This document shows, one piece after another, positions 7,983-16,910 of a stretch of 64,000 nt of DNA. Origin of the DNA: DASPGQ01 sp035457705 (GTDB taxonomy: Bacteria > Acidobacteriota > Vicinamibacteria > Marinacidobacterales > SMYC01); contig DATIBD010000074.1 in the NCBI GenBank assembly GCA_035457705.1, positions 62,001-126,000 of the forward strand, read 5' to 3'. Numbering within the stretch: the stretch's first letter is position 1; every line of letters begins with the position of its first letter. The position numbers and the translations under genes are program-made. The notes under the pieces were generated by a model that ran no database searches, was not told the DNA's origin, and saw nothing but the letters and a program-made list of their open reading frames with translations.

Positions 7983-10007
7983 ATCGATGAGAAAGGCATA
8001 GCAAAGCGCCGATTCCCGAAACTGCTGGAAGCGTCCCGATTCTCCATGGTGGCCCGCCTCCATGTTCGTCTTGAGCAGGAGTCGATTCGAATCGGTCTTG
8101 ATTGCTCGAAGCTTGGCCACCCACTTGGCAGGCTCCCAATAGGGGACCTGGGGATCGTGGTAACCGGCGGTCACCAGGAGGTGAGGATAGTCCTTGCGTT
8201 CCACGTTGTCATAGGGCGAGAAGGACAGCATGTAATCGTAGAACAGCTTTTGTCGGGGGTCACCCCACTCGTCGTACTCGCTCGTCGTGAGAGGAATGCT
8301 GTCGTCGAGCATGGTGGTGACCACGTCGACGAAGGGTACGTGCGCAACGACTCCACGGAAGAGCTCGGGCCTCATGTTGATCACAGCGCCGAGTAGAAGC
8401 CCCCCGGCGCTGCCGCCCCATCCAAAGAGCTTTTCGGGGTGCACATAGGATTCAGATACCAGATGCTCCGCCGCGGCAATGTAGTCGGTAAACGTGTTCC
8501 TCTTCTGAAGAAGCCGCCCCGAATCGTACCAGTGCCGGCCGAGCATCTGGCCTCCGCGCACGTGGGCGATGGCATAGACGAAACCTCGATCGAGGAGGCT
8601 CAAACGAGCTGAGGAGAAAGTAGCATCGACGTTGATCCCGTAGGACCCGTAGCCGTACAGGAGGAGAGGAGGTTTGCCCGAAAGCTCGGTGTCCTTGCGA
8701 TAGACGAGAGAGATCGGCACTTTGGCACCATCGGATGCGGTGGCCGCGAGTCTCTCGGTAACGTAGTGATCCGGATCGAAATCCCCTACGACCGATTCGC
8801 GCTTCAAGAGCACGCGCTGTCGCGTTCTCATGTCGTAATCGAAAAAGGAGCGGGGGGTCCTCAGGGAAGTGTAGCCAAACCGCACCAAATCGGTGGCGAG
8901 CTCGAAGTTGTCCCTCAAATGCAATTGGTAGGCAGGCTCTTCGAACCAGACCTCGTGCTCGCCGGAGTCGTCCCAGGGTATGACCCGGATCCTTTGCCGG
9001 CCATCGCATCGCTCCATGAGGACCAGGAAGTTGCGGAATAACTCGAAATCCTCGACAAAGACGTCCTTGCGGTGCGGCACGACGTCCTCCCAGTGATGAG
9101 AAGACGGTGTGACGATGGGAGCCTTCACGAGTTTGAAGCCGACCGCCTGGTGGTTCGTGAGGATATAGAAGTGCTCGCCGTGGTGGCTTACGGAGTACTC
9201 GCGTCCATGGAGTCTTGGCTCGAGGAGCCGGAGCTCGCCGTGGGGAGCGTCGGCATCGAGATAACGGTACTCGCTGCTCACGGCGTGCTCGCATGCGAGA
9301 AGGATGAAGCGTCTCGACTTGGTCGCGAAAACGTGCAGCTCGTAGGTCTCGTCCTTTTCCTCGTAGACCAGCTCGTCCTCTGACGGATCGGTGCCGAGAA
9401 CGTGGCGAAACAAACGATGGGCACGGAGAGTCTCTCCGTGTTGTTTGGTGTAGAAGATGGTGCGGTTGTCGTTCGCCCAGGCCAGATCTCCCGTGACCGC
9501 GGGGAGAACCTCGGGGAAGAGCTCCCCGTTCGCGAGGTTCTTTAAGTAAACGGTGTACAGGTGCTTGCCTTTCGTATCAATGGCATAAGCCAGATTGTCC
9601 CCGTCAGGGCTCAAGCCCGACAGGAACAGTGAGAAGTAATCGTGCCCGGAAGCGAGGGCGTTTGAATCGACGAGGACCTCCTCGGGCGCGTCGAGTGAGC
9701 CCTTCTTGCGACAATGCACCCCGTACTCGGCCCCGGCCTCGAAACGGTGATAGTAGACATAGCCTTCACGAAGATAAGGTACCGAGCGGTCGTCGGGCTG
9801 GAGCCTGCCGGTGATCTCGCGGAAGAGCGTCTCCTGGAGCGCGTTCGTGTGGCTCATCGCGGCCTCGGTGTAGTCGTTTTCTTCCTGGAGATATCGAAGC
9901 ACCTCCGGATCGTCACGCCGGTTGAGCCAGTAGTACGGATCGACGCGGAGGTGTCCGTGCCGAAGGAGCCTCTTGGGTCTCGTTCGCGCAATCGGAGGAT
10001 TGGCCAT
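7971..10007 (-). CDS. ptrB: Oligopeptidase B-like S9A prolyl oligopeptidase
   Basis: The 678 residues carry an N-terminal beta-propeller region and a C-terminal alpha/beta-hydrolase domain. The nucleophile motif is GGSAGG (Ser 533), with Asp 618 in HDPQV and His 653 in AGHHG, a complete triad in family order. The N-terminal segment DPYYWLNRRDDPEVLRYL is typical of oligopeptidase B, which cleaves short peptides after basic residues. No signal peptide is visible, so it should be cytoplasmic. The last codons and the TGA stop (Leu-Ala-Gly-stop) lie inside the terminal CTAGCAGGCTGA block of the adjacent dispersed repeat, so the natural C-terminus may have been replaced by the repeat. Confidence 0.93.
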   Translation of the reverse strand: MANPPIARTRPKRLLRHGHLRVDPYYWLNRRDDPEVLRYLQEENDYTEAAMSHTNALQETLFREITGRLQPDDRSVPYLREGYVYYHRFEAGAEYGVHCRKKGSLDAPEEVLVDSNALASGHDYFSLFLSGLSPDGDNLAYAIDTKGKHLYTVYLKNLANGELFPEVLPAVTGDLAWANDNRTIFYTKQHGETLRAHRLFRHVLGTDPSEDELVYEEKDETYELHVFATKSRRFILLACEHAVSSEYRYLDADAPHGELRLLEPRLHGREYSVSHHGEHFYILTNHQAVGFKLVKAPIVTPSSHHWEDVVPHRKDVFVEDFELFRNFLVLMERCDGRQRIRVIPWDDSGEHEVWFEEPAYQLHLRDNFELATDLVRFGYTSLRTPRSFFDYDMRTRQRVLLKRESVVGDFDPDHYVTERLAATASDGAKVPISLVYRKDTELSGKPPLLLYGYGSYGINVDATFSSARLSLLDRGFVYAIAHVRGGQMLGRHWYDSGRLLQKRNTFTDYIAAAEHLVSESYVHPEKLFGWGGSAGGLLLGAVINMRPELFRGVVAHVPFVDVVTTMLDDSIPLTTSEYDEWGDPRQKLFYDYMLSFSPYDNVERKDYPHLLVTAGYHDPQVPYWEPAKWVAKLRAIKTDSNRLLLKTNMEAGHHGESGRFQQFRESALCYAFLIDLAG

Positions 10008-10110
10008 TCCTAGCCATTTTACGGAAATCCCGGCTCGAGGCGGGCTCGAGCGCGGCGGTGGCCGCGATCGGGGGCCGTCGGAATTGCCTCGCTATAATCG
10101 CCTCACTCCT

Positions 10111-11208
10111 ATGGACCCAATCGCTCACACACTCGTTGGAGCGGCTCTGGCTCAGACCGGAGCCCGAAGGAAGTCCGCCTACGGTAGCGCGGCTCTCCTC
10201 GTCGGCGCGAACCTCCCGGACGTCGACGCGCTCTGCCTGTTCGCGGGAGCGGACACCGCCCTGCTCTTTCGTCGCGGCTGGACCCATGGCATCCCCGCGA
10301 TCGTGCTCTTGCCTCTTCTTCTCGCTGGATTCCTTTGGGTCTGCGGACGCCGCTCGAAGCGTGACAGACCGCCTGTCCGCTTCGGGGCGCTGCTGGGGCT
10401 TTCCTACCTCGCGGTAACGACCCATCCGGCGCTCGACTGGCTCAATACGTACGGCGTGCGGTGGCTCATGCCGTTCGACGATCGGTGGTTCTACGGGGAT
10501 ACGCTCTTCATCATCGACCCGTGGATATGGCTCATCCTGGGTGGTGCGGTGTTCCTGAGAAGCTCGTACGGTCGGATCACCCTCATCGGCTGGACAGGGT
10601 TTGGGTTCCTGGCTTTACTGCTGATGCTCCTCGTCGTTCCCGGTCTCGCCGCCGAGAAATCTCTCTGGTTTGCGTCGGCGGGCGCAATTGCGGTTCTGAG
10701 AGCGAGATGCGGTGCGATCGGCGAGCTCCAGTCGCGCCGCTTGGCCGTGGCAGCGGTGGCCGTGGTCACCGTGTACATCGGGGCCATGACCGCCTCGGCG
10801 CGTTACGCGCGCGACGCGGTCGAGAGGACGCTGACAACGCGCGGTCTGGACGTCGGCCGGCTCATGGTGGGTCCCGTTCCGGTTACGCCGTTCGTCAAGG
10901 ACGTGGTCGTTGAAACGCCGCAGGGCTACCGCTATGGCGAAGCACGCCTTTTTCCCGGATTCGAGCTCACTCTGGAACCAGGGTGGCTTCCGCGCTCGGA
11001 AGCGCCCGTCGTTCGGCTGGCGAAGCAATCGCCGACGGTGCGTGGTTTCGTGGACTGGGCACGATTCCCCTTTGCGGAAGTGGAGGAGAGCGCGTCGGGA
11101 GCCACCGTCTATCTGCTCGACGCCCGGTATACCCGTTCGAGGTCGGTCGGGTTCGGAACGGCCCGAGTGGAGCTCTCGCGAGAGCAGCTCGAGACTGCCG
11201 GCAAATAG
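10111..11208 (+). CDS. YdjM/DUF457-type membrane-bound metal-dependent hydrolase-like protein
   Basis: The frame opens earlier, but ATG 10111 matches the family start (MDPIAHTLVGAALAQ). It also follows a TATAAT box at 10093-10098, leaving a leader of only a few bases. Conserved motifs are HTLVG at residue 6, NLPDVD near 31, HG near 56 and HPALDWLNTYG, matching the putative metal ligands of the YdjM family. Several hydrophobic helices follow, and the C-terminal part is a soluble tail of about 130 residues. The members are annotated as inner-membrane metal-dependent hydrolases, but the reaction is not established. The 365-residue length is longer than YdjM because of the tail. Confidence 0.8.
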   Translation: MDPIAHTLVGAALAQTGARRKSAYGSAALLVGANLPDVDALCLFAGADTALLFRRGWTHGIPAIVLLPLLLAGFLWVCGRRSKRDRPPVRFGALLGLSYLAVTTHPALDWLNTYGVRWLMPFDDRWFYGDTLFIIDPWIWLILGGAVFLRSSYGRITLIGWTGFGFLALLLMLLVVPGLAAEKSLWFASAGAIAVLRARCGAIGELQSRRLAVAAVAVVTVYIGAMTASARYARDAVERTLTTRGLDVGRLMVGPVPVTPFVKDVVVETPQGYRYGEARLFPGFELTLEPGWLPRSEAPVVRLAKQSPTVRGFVDWARFPFAEVEESASGATVYLLDARYTRSRSVGFGTARVELSREQLETAGK

Positions 11209-11275
11209 GGGTGACCGATGTTACTTCACTGGACTCATTACGATACCATCTCACGACAGCAGCGAAGATCCGAGG

Positions 11276-12361
11276 ATGCACGAATCAATCTCCCGATATG
11301 AAGCGTCGAAGGCCGTCGTCGAAGAACGAGACACGCCTGGTTCGAAGAGCCCGGGTGGTTCGGGCCTGTCTCGGCGCTCGCTCCTGAAGTCGGCCGGCCG
11401 TCTCGCGGTGGGGTTGCCGTCCACCTGGCTCCTTGGATGCGAGCCGAGACATCGAGATGTCAACCGCTGGGGCTCTTCCACCCTCGGGTCTTCTGGTTAC
11501 GTCATCATGGAGGCCTTCGTTCAGGCGGTGAATCGGCGCGGTAGGACTCGAAATTCCTCCTTTGCCACCGCGGGCGCTGCGGAAAACTTGGCGTTGATCG
11601 CGAATGGAAGCCTCGAGTTTGGCCATTCGACCTCGGTGGACTGGACGGTAGCGGCCAGCGGAACGACTCCTTACCACTCTCCCATCGTCTGCCAGCAGCT
11701 CTTCGCCTACGCGACCTGGCACATGCCGCCCGTCGTCCGGCGCGATTCGCGCATCGAGGCCCTCGCGGATCTTCGCGGACGAAGGTACGCTCCTTCGACA
11801 CCTGGGAGCGCCGCCGCCTTGATGCATCACGCCCTGATGAAGGCAGCGGGTCTCTACGACCAGATCCGGTGGACCTACGGATCGTGGACCGAGATCTATG
11901 ATGCGTTCACCTCGAAGCGCGTCGACGTCGTCCCCGGTGTCATCACCAACGACGCCATCTCCCCACGACTGATCGAGGCCGAGGCGGTCGTGGACGTCAT
12001 GCCGCTCGAGATTCCCGCCGAGGTCATGAAGAAGGCCCAAGAGATCAACGCCGGAATCTTCGCGGCGACGAAAGGACCGGAAGCCTGGTCGGCCATCGAG
12101 GCACCAATCGTTTTCCCCTACTCCATCGGAATTCTGGCCGCCGCTCGGGATACCACCGCGGAGATGGGCTATGAGATCACGAAGGCGATTTACGACGACG
12201 CCGAGCGTATCCGCAGCCTGGGGGTGGCTCTCCGATACGTCGACCCCGAGTTCGCTCTCCGCGGGTTGATGGCAGCCTTCCCCGTGAACGCCGGAGCGCT
12301 TTCGTACTTCCACGAGAACGGCATCCGAAACGACGCGCTTGCAATCGTCGCCGACCCGTAA
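11276..12361 (+). CDS. TRAP transporter solute receptor, TAXI family, Tat-exported
   Basis: The 361-residue protein has a TAXI-type periplasmic receptor fold: SSGYVIMEAFVQAVN near the start, and ADLRGRRYAPSTPGSAAA followed by a long two-lobe region. It captures a solute and hands it to the adjacent fused permease. The N-terminus carries a twin-arginine signal (SRRSLLK, Arg 33-34). A lipobox-like LLGC follows, with Cys 55, so it may be a lipid-anchored Tat substrate, which is less usual for TAXI receptors. ATG 11276 was chosen as the nearest start that keeps the signal. It lies 12 bases upstream of the permease gene, so the two are cotranscribed. Ligand unknown. Confidence 0.9.
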   Translation: MHESISRYEASKAVVEERDTPGSKSPGGSGLSRRSLLKSAGRLAVGLPSTWLLGCEPRHRDVNRWGSSTLGSSGYVIMEAFVQAVNRRGRTRNSSFATAGAAENLALIANGSLEFGHSTSVDWTVAASGTTPYHSPIVCQQLFAYATWHMPPVVRRDSRIEALADLRGRRYAPSTPGSAAALMHHALMKAAGLYDQIRWTYGSWTEIYDAFTSKRVDVVPGVITNDAISPRLIEAEAVVDVMPLEIPAEVMKKAQEINAGIFAATKGPEAWSAIEAPIVFPYSIGILAAARDTTAEMGYEITKAIYDDAERIRSLGVALRYVDPEFALRGLMAAFPVNAGALSYFHENGIRNDALAIVADP

Positions 12362-12373
12362 CCAGGCAACCTC

Positions 12374-14350
12374 GTGACATCTCGATCCCTTGGTCAACGG
12401 GAGCTCTCGTCGGAACGGGGGGAGTCGTCGCCTGTCGCCGCTCTCCTATGGGTCGTCGCCGTGGTGGGCGCCACGCTGCATTTGCTCCAAGCCCGCTACT
12501 TTTTGGTCTCCGCCTGGGAGTTCACGAGCTTTCACCTCGGGTTTGCTCTCCTGCTGATATTCCTGTACCTGGCATCGAAGTCGGCGTCGCGCTCACGGTC
12601 GACGGTGATGATCGTGCTCGCGGCGTGCTCGGTAGCGACGACGGCCTACGTTTTGACGCAGTACGAGAGTCTGATATCGACTCGGGTCTTCAGTCCGAGT
12701 TGGCTCGACGTTTTCGTCACGATCACCCTCGTCCTGTTGACTCTGACCGCCACGGTCCTGCAGTGGGGTCTCACGCTTCCCCTGCTGGCCATCGCTTCCG
12801 TGGCGTATGCGTACTTTGGCAACTACGTCCCGGGCGATCTCTTCTTTCACGGCGGGATCGACTTCGTCCGATTGATGTCGTATCTGGCGATCCCGTCGTT
12901 TCAAGGAATCTTGGGCTCGTTGACGGGGCTTTCGGCGACCACCGTCTTCGTGTTCATGGTCTACGTCGGCATGCTCCAGGCAACCGGAGGCGTCAAGCTC
13001 ATTCTCTCCGTCGGGACCGCCTTGGCCGGCAAATCTCGATCCAGTCCTGCTCTGATATCCATCATCAGCAGCGGATTCATGGGCATGGTGTCAGGAAGCA
13101 CGGTGGCTAACGTCGCGAGTACGGGGACGATGACGATTCCGTTGATGAAGCGTTCCGGTTTCACCGCAGAAGAAGCGGGGGCGGTGGAAGCCGTGGCTTC
13201 GCTCGGTGGCCAGTTCACTCCGCCCATCATGGGCCTGACCGCTTTTCTGATCGTTGGCCTGACGGGCATCCCATACAGCACGATCATTACCGCAGCGGTC
13301 ATACCGGCAGTTATTTACTACGCCTATCTCGCGTTCGTGGTGCACTTTCGGGCGCGCTGTCGTCAACACGGCTCCGCGCCTCGGGCGCTCCCGGCACCGG
13401 GCGAATCGCCCGATGTCTTACCCGTCCGGCGGGCCCTCCGCGCCTACGGTCATCTCGTCGTCTCGCTGGGAGCGTTGGTCTATGCCCTGGCCGTGCAGGA
13501 GTCCCCCGCGACCGCGGCGACGCAGGCCATCCTCATCATCGCGGCGGCCGAGCTGCTGAAGGGATTCGTGAGCGGACGAAATGCTCGCGGAGCCGGCCTC
13601 CTTGCCTCGACGCGCACTGTTGTGAAGGGAATGAAAGAAGGCGCGTTGCTCGGAGCCCAACTGGCGATCATTCTCGCCACGATCGGCATCCTCACCGACA
13701 TCGTCGTGATCACCGGTTTCGCTCAAAAGCTGTCCTTTCTGATTCTGAGTTTGGCGAAAGGCGGGCTCTGGATCCCCTTGCTGCTGTCGGCGTTGGCCTG
13801 TCTCCTGTTCGGCCTGGGGCTGCCCACGCCGGCCGCCTATGTCCTGGTGGCGCTCTTCGGCGTTCCCGCGCTGCTCGACGCCGGTACCGCCTTGCTTCAC
13901 GCTCACATGTTCGTGTTCTACTTTGCGAACATGTCCGCGATCACGCCTCCCGTGGCTCTCGCTCCTTTGGTCGCTTCCAAGATAGCGGGGGGCAGTTACT
14001 TCAAGACGGCGGGGGTGGCCCTCCAGCTCGGTTTGCCTGGGTTCGCCTTGCCTTTTCTTTTCGCCTTCTATCCTGATCTCTTGATCCAAGGAGGAGTGCA
14101 ATGGACCCAGATCGTGCTGGCTCTATCCTCGCTGGCTTCGGTTGTCCTTTTGAACGCTTCCGCTACGGGGAATTTCTACTGGCCGCTCTCCTGGACGGAG
14201 CGCGGTGTCTTCTTCGTCATCTGCCTCGGATTTTTCAGCATGGATTGGAGGCTTGCTTTGACGGCAGGAGTTGCGCTCGGCGTCGTTGTTTTAACGAGGA
14301 TGGTCAAGTCCCATCCCGTCAAACGTCTTTCCTCCTCGGCTGATCGATAA
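12374..14350 (+). CDS. TRAP transporter fused permease (4TM/12TM type)
   Basis: The 658-residue protein is almost entirely hydrophobic and combines the small (DctQ-like) and large (DctM-like) TRAP subunits, as is usual for TAXI-type TRAP systems. Landmark segments are GFMGMVSGSTVANVASTG near 235 and GGQFTPPIMGLTAFLIVG near 277. A repeat of this pattern in the second half includes LGLPTPAAYVLVALFGVPAL and ITPPVALAPLVASKIAG. The start is GTG 12374, close behind the receptor stop. It forms the inner-membrane channel that imports the ligand of the preceding receptor with cation coupling. Confidence 0.92.
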   Translation: MTSRSLGQRELSSERGESSPVAALLWVVAVVGATLHLLQARYFLVSAWEFTSFHLGFALLLIFLYLASKSASRSRSTVMIVLAACSVATTAYVLTQYESLISTRVFSPSWLDVFVTITLVLLTLTATVLQWGLTLPLLAIASVAYAYFGNYVPGDLFFHGGIDFVRLMSYLAIPSFQGILGSLTGLSATTVFVFMVYVGMLQATGGVKLILSVGTALAGKSRSSPALISIISSGFMGMVSGSTVANVASTGTMTIPLMKRSGFTAEEAGAVEAVASLGGQFTPPIMGLTAFLIVGLTGIPYSTIITAAVIPAVIYYAYLAFVVHFRARCRQHGSAPRALPAPGESPDVLPVRRALRAYGHLVVSLGALVYALAVQESPATAATQAILIIAAAELLKGFVSGRNARGAGLLASTRTVVKGMKEGALLGAQLAIILATIGILTDIVVITGFAQKLSFLILSLAKGGLWIPLLLSALACLLFGLGLPTPAAYVLVALFGVPALLDAGTALLHAHMFVFYFANMSAITPPVALAPLVASKIAGGSYFKTAGVALQLGLPGFALPFLFAFYPDLLIQGGVQWTQIVLALSSLASVVLLNASATGNFYWPLSWTERGVFFVICLGFFSMDWRLALTAGVALGVVVLTRMVKSHPVKRLSSSADR

Positions 14351-14360
14351 GGAAAAACCG

Positions 14361-15248
14361 ATGAAGATCCTCTTGTTGGGAACGGGCACTCCCGCCCCCT
14401 CTCTCCGCAGGCAGAGCTCGAGCTACTTGATTCAAGTGGGAAGCGACGTGATCGTCATGGACCATGGTCCCGGCGCTCACCACCGGCTGCTGGAAGCCGG
14501 CTATCGATCCACCGATGTGACGCACCTCTTCTTGAGCCATCTGCACTACGACCACATCCTTGACTACCCGCGACTCCTGATGCAGCGGTGGGATATGGGT
14601 GCCGGAAAGATACCCGAGCTCATGGTCTACGGTCCCGAGCCTCTGGAACGGTTGACCGAGCAAATCATCGGCCCAACTGGGTTCCTGGGACCCGACATCG
14701 ACGCACGTCTGAATCACCGGGCGAGCCAGGATGTCTTTGAGTCCCGAGGTGGTGTGCTGCCAAGGAAACCGCCCCGCCCCATCGTCAAAGAGATCCGCGT
14801 GGGAGACGTCATCGAGCACGACAACTGGAGCGTTCGCGTGGGCAAGGCGTCGCACGTACAGCCGTTTCTCGAATGTCTTGCCTACCGGCTCGAGGCCGCC
14901 GAGGGAAGCGTCGTCTATTCGGGCGATAGCGGGGGAGCACCTGATGAGATGGTGTCGCTGGCTCGAGAGTGCGACGTGCTGATCCACATGTGCCACTTTC
15001 CGACGGGATTGGAGAAGAGCGAAGCCTATCGACTCGCCACGGGCAACCACATGGACATCGCGGAAATCGCCGCCCGGGCGAATGTCGGGCTCCTCGTTCT
15101 CTCGCATCTGATTCCTCTGCTCGACCGACCCGGGGTCAAGGAGCGGCTCCTGTCGGAGATCAAGGACGTTTTCGTTGGCCCGGTCATTCTCGGGGAGGAC
15201 CTGATGGAGGTTCCCCTGCGTCTCGACTACCCACCACGCGTCGACTGA
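14361..15248 (+). CDS. MBL-fold metallo-hydrolase (RNase Z-like branch)
   Basis: The 295-residue protein has the metallo-beta-lactamase signature HLHYDH at residues 60-65, preceded by GTGTPAPSLRRQSSSYL, a pattern of the RNase Z/arylsulfatase-like branch. Further ligands appear as the His in GKASHVQPF, Asp in YSGDSGG and His in LVLSHLIP. An insertion of about 60 residues follows the signature. ATG 14361 has an AAGGA site and lies 11 bases after the TRAP permease, so it is probably the third gene of that operon. It is more likely a hydrolase acting on the imported compound than a tRNA-processing enzyme. Its 3' end overlaps the convergent symporter by 22 bases. Confidence 0.88.
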   Translation: MKILLLGTGTPAPSLRRQSSSYLIQVGSDVIVMDHGPGAHHRLLEAGYRSTDVTHLFLSHLHYDHILDYPRLLMQRWDMGAGKIPELMVYGPEPLERLTEQIIGPTGFLGPDIDARLNHRASQDVFESRGGVLPRKPPRPIVKEIRVGDVIEHDNWSVRVGKASHVQPFLECLAYRLEAAEGSVVYSGDSGGAPDEMVSLARECDVLIHMCHFPTGLEKSEAYRLATGNHMDIAEIAARANVGLLVLSHLIPLLDRPGVKERLLSEIKDVFVGPVILGEDLMEVPLRLDYPPRVD

Positions 15249-16720
15249 GCCGCGACATCATCCGAGAAGAATAGCTTCGTCACTTCGGGTGGCGGCGGTG
15301 GGGTCATCTTGCTCACCGCCACTACCAGCAGGAGCGAAACGAACGGTCCGAAGAGCGCGGGCCAGATCCCTCCGATCCAGTTGTCGAGCGAACCGTGGGC
15401 GACGAATCCGGCGAGGTACCAGCCGACGCAGGCGATCGGTCCTCCCACCATGCCGGCGATGCCGCCCTCGCGGGTCGCCCGGGGCCACCAGATCCCCAGC
15501 AGGAACGGAAACGTGAAAGCCGAGGTCATGAAGCTGAAGGACATCGTGACGATCCAGAAGATGGCCGCGGGAGGTCGGATGGCGACCAGGAGCGCCAGCG
15601 CGCCGATGATGAAAGTCACCCATCGCGAGATGCGGAGGCCTCCCGACGTATCGAGCGTCCTTCGGCCGTATTTGCCGTAGATGTTCTCGACGACGAGGGA
15701 TCCCGAGATGAGGAGGATGGAGTCGATGGTCGACATCGTCGCTCCCAGGACGGCGGCCACGACGATGCCGCCCCCGAGGGGAGGAAGAAGCTCGGCGACG
15801 AGCGTCGGGACGGTGAGGTCGGGCTGTTCGAGATGAGGCAGGAGCGCACCCGCGGCAATCGCGATGAGCGTCGCGCAAAGGTAAACGAAGCTTTGAAAGA
15901 AGACCGAGTAAACCATCGCCCGCTTGAGAGTTCGGTCGTCCCCGGGGATGAGGAATCTCGTCACCGAAGCCGGCGAGCCGATTTGAAAGAACCCCCAGAC
16001 GAGAAAATCCGAGACCACCCAGAGCGCGGGCATCTTTCCCAGGAACGAGATGGCCTGGGGATTGACTTCCCGGTAGACGCGGTGCATCTCCGAGAATCCG
16101 CCGGCCGCGCTCACGGCCACGGGCGCCAGAATGGCGAAGCCGACGATCATGATCACTCCTTGGATGAGATCGGTATAGGCGACGGCGTACATTCCACCGA
16201 GGACTGTGTAGAGCACCACGATGCTGCCGAAGACCAAGAGTCCCACGAGGTAGGGTGTCCCGAGCAGCACCTCGAAGACGTTGGCGGCTGCTTTGAGCTG
16301 GGCCGCGATCAGAGGAATGAACGCGACGAGCATCACGAGGGTCGCGACCAGCCCGGCCGTCTTGCTGTAGAAACGAGACTCGAGAATGTCGGCCAGAGTT
16401 ACGCTTTCCAGGCGGCTCGCGATCTTGCGAAGGCGCGAGCCGAGAAGCACGTAGCTGAACCACGGGGCGGCGGCCGAGGAGACCCCGGCCGGTGAAAAGC
16501 TGTAGCCGTAGATCTTCTCCGTCCCTACCGCGCCCATATAGGAGCTTCCGCTCATCTGCGTCGCGGAGAACGAGAATCCGATCGTCGCCGGGCCGAGCTT
16601 GCCCCGGGCGATGAAGTAGTCGGCCCGGGAGCTCGCCCGGCGCTTGAACCGGATGCCGAGGCCGAGAAGCGATGCGAAATAGACGACGAGGACGAGGATG
16701 TACTGCGTCGATGGACTCAC
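15227..16720 (-). CDS. Sodium:solute symporter (SSS family)
   Basis: The 497-residue polytopic membrane protein resembles PanF/PutP-type symporters. Supporting segments are the early SRADYFIARGKLGP, then GFSFSATQMSG, VLYTVLGGMYAVAYTDLIQG and AAVLGATMSTIDSILLISGS. The last is a helix typical of the Na+-binding region. The open frame extends further upstream, but GTG 16720 was chosen because the preceding gene ends at 16722, which makes tight coupling likely. Last gene of the dipeptidase / small membrane protein / symporter unit, it probably imports the product of the hydrolases or the substrate itself. Cargo is inferred only from context. Confidence 0.92.
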   Translation of the reverse strand: MSPSTQYILVLVVYFASLLGLGIRFKRRASSRADYFIARGKLGPATIGFSFSATQMSGSSYMGAVGTEKIYGYSFSPAGVSSAAAPWFSYVLLGSRLRKIASRLESVTLADILESRFYSKTAGLVATLVMLVAFIPLIAAQLKAAANVFEVLLGTPYLVGLLVFGSIVVLYTVLGGMYAVAYTDLIQGVIMIVGFAILAPVAVSAAGGFSEMHRVYREVNPQAISFLGKMPALWVVSDFLVWGFFQIGSPASVTRFLIPGDDRTLKRAMVYSVFFQSFVYLCATLIAIAAGALLPHLEQPDLTVPTLVAELLPPLGGGIVVAAVLGATMSTIDSILLISGSLVVENIYGKYGRRTLDTSGGLRISRWVTFIIGALALLVAIRPPAAIFWIVTMSFSFMTSAFTFPFLLGIWWPRATREGGIAGMVGGPIACVGWYLAGFVAHGSLDNWIGGIWPALFGPFVSLLLVVAVSKMTPPPPPEVTKLFFSDDVAAQSTRGG

Positions 16721-16721
16721 G

Positions 16722-16910
16722 TCATTTGCCGGTGAGCACGTAGAAGATCGACGCGGCGATGACGTAGGGGTAGCCGAAATAGACGACGATCCACACACCC
16801 CAGTCGAGGTTGGCGGGCCCCGGCGGCCAGTCCACGACGAGAGCGACGCTCCCGCCGACGAGAAAGATCGCCATCAGGACGAGCGAGAAGACCGGGAGGC
16901 GCGGTCTCAT
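16722..16910 (-). CDS. Small two-helix membrane protein associated with SSS symporter
   Basis: This is a short 62-residue gene. It starts at ATG 16910, which overlaps the dipeptidase stop (ATGA), and ends one base before the symporter start. The protein has two hydrophobic helices (LPVFSLVLMAIFLVGGSVAL and WGVWIVVYFGYPYVIAASIF). Small two-helix partners are common next to sodium:pantothenate-type symporters and may be accessory subunits. The family was not identified with certainty. The tight spacing on both sides is the main evidence that it is real. Confidence 0.75.
   Translation of the reverse strand: MRPRLPVFSLVLMAIFLVGGSVALVVDWPPGPANLDWGVWIVVYFGYPYVIAASIFYVLTGK

Noticed and set aside
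7254..8001. Plus-strand frames across the 55-bp tandem repeat
   Set aside because: The unit is not a multiple of three, so the repeated peptides are one sequence read in three frames; the frames also cross flanking minus-strand genes.
15395..16495. 366-codon frame antisense to the SSS symporter
   Set aside because: Asp/Arg/Gly/His-rich shadow of a clear membrane protein.
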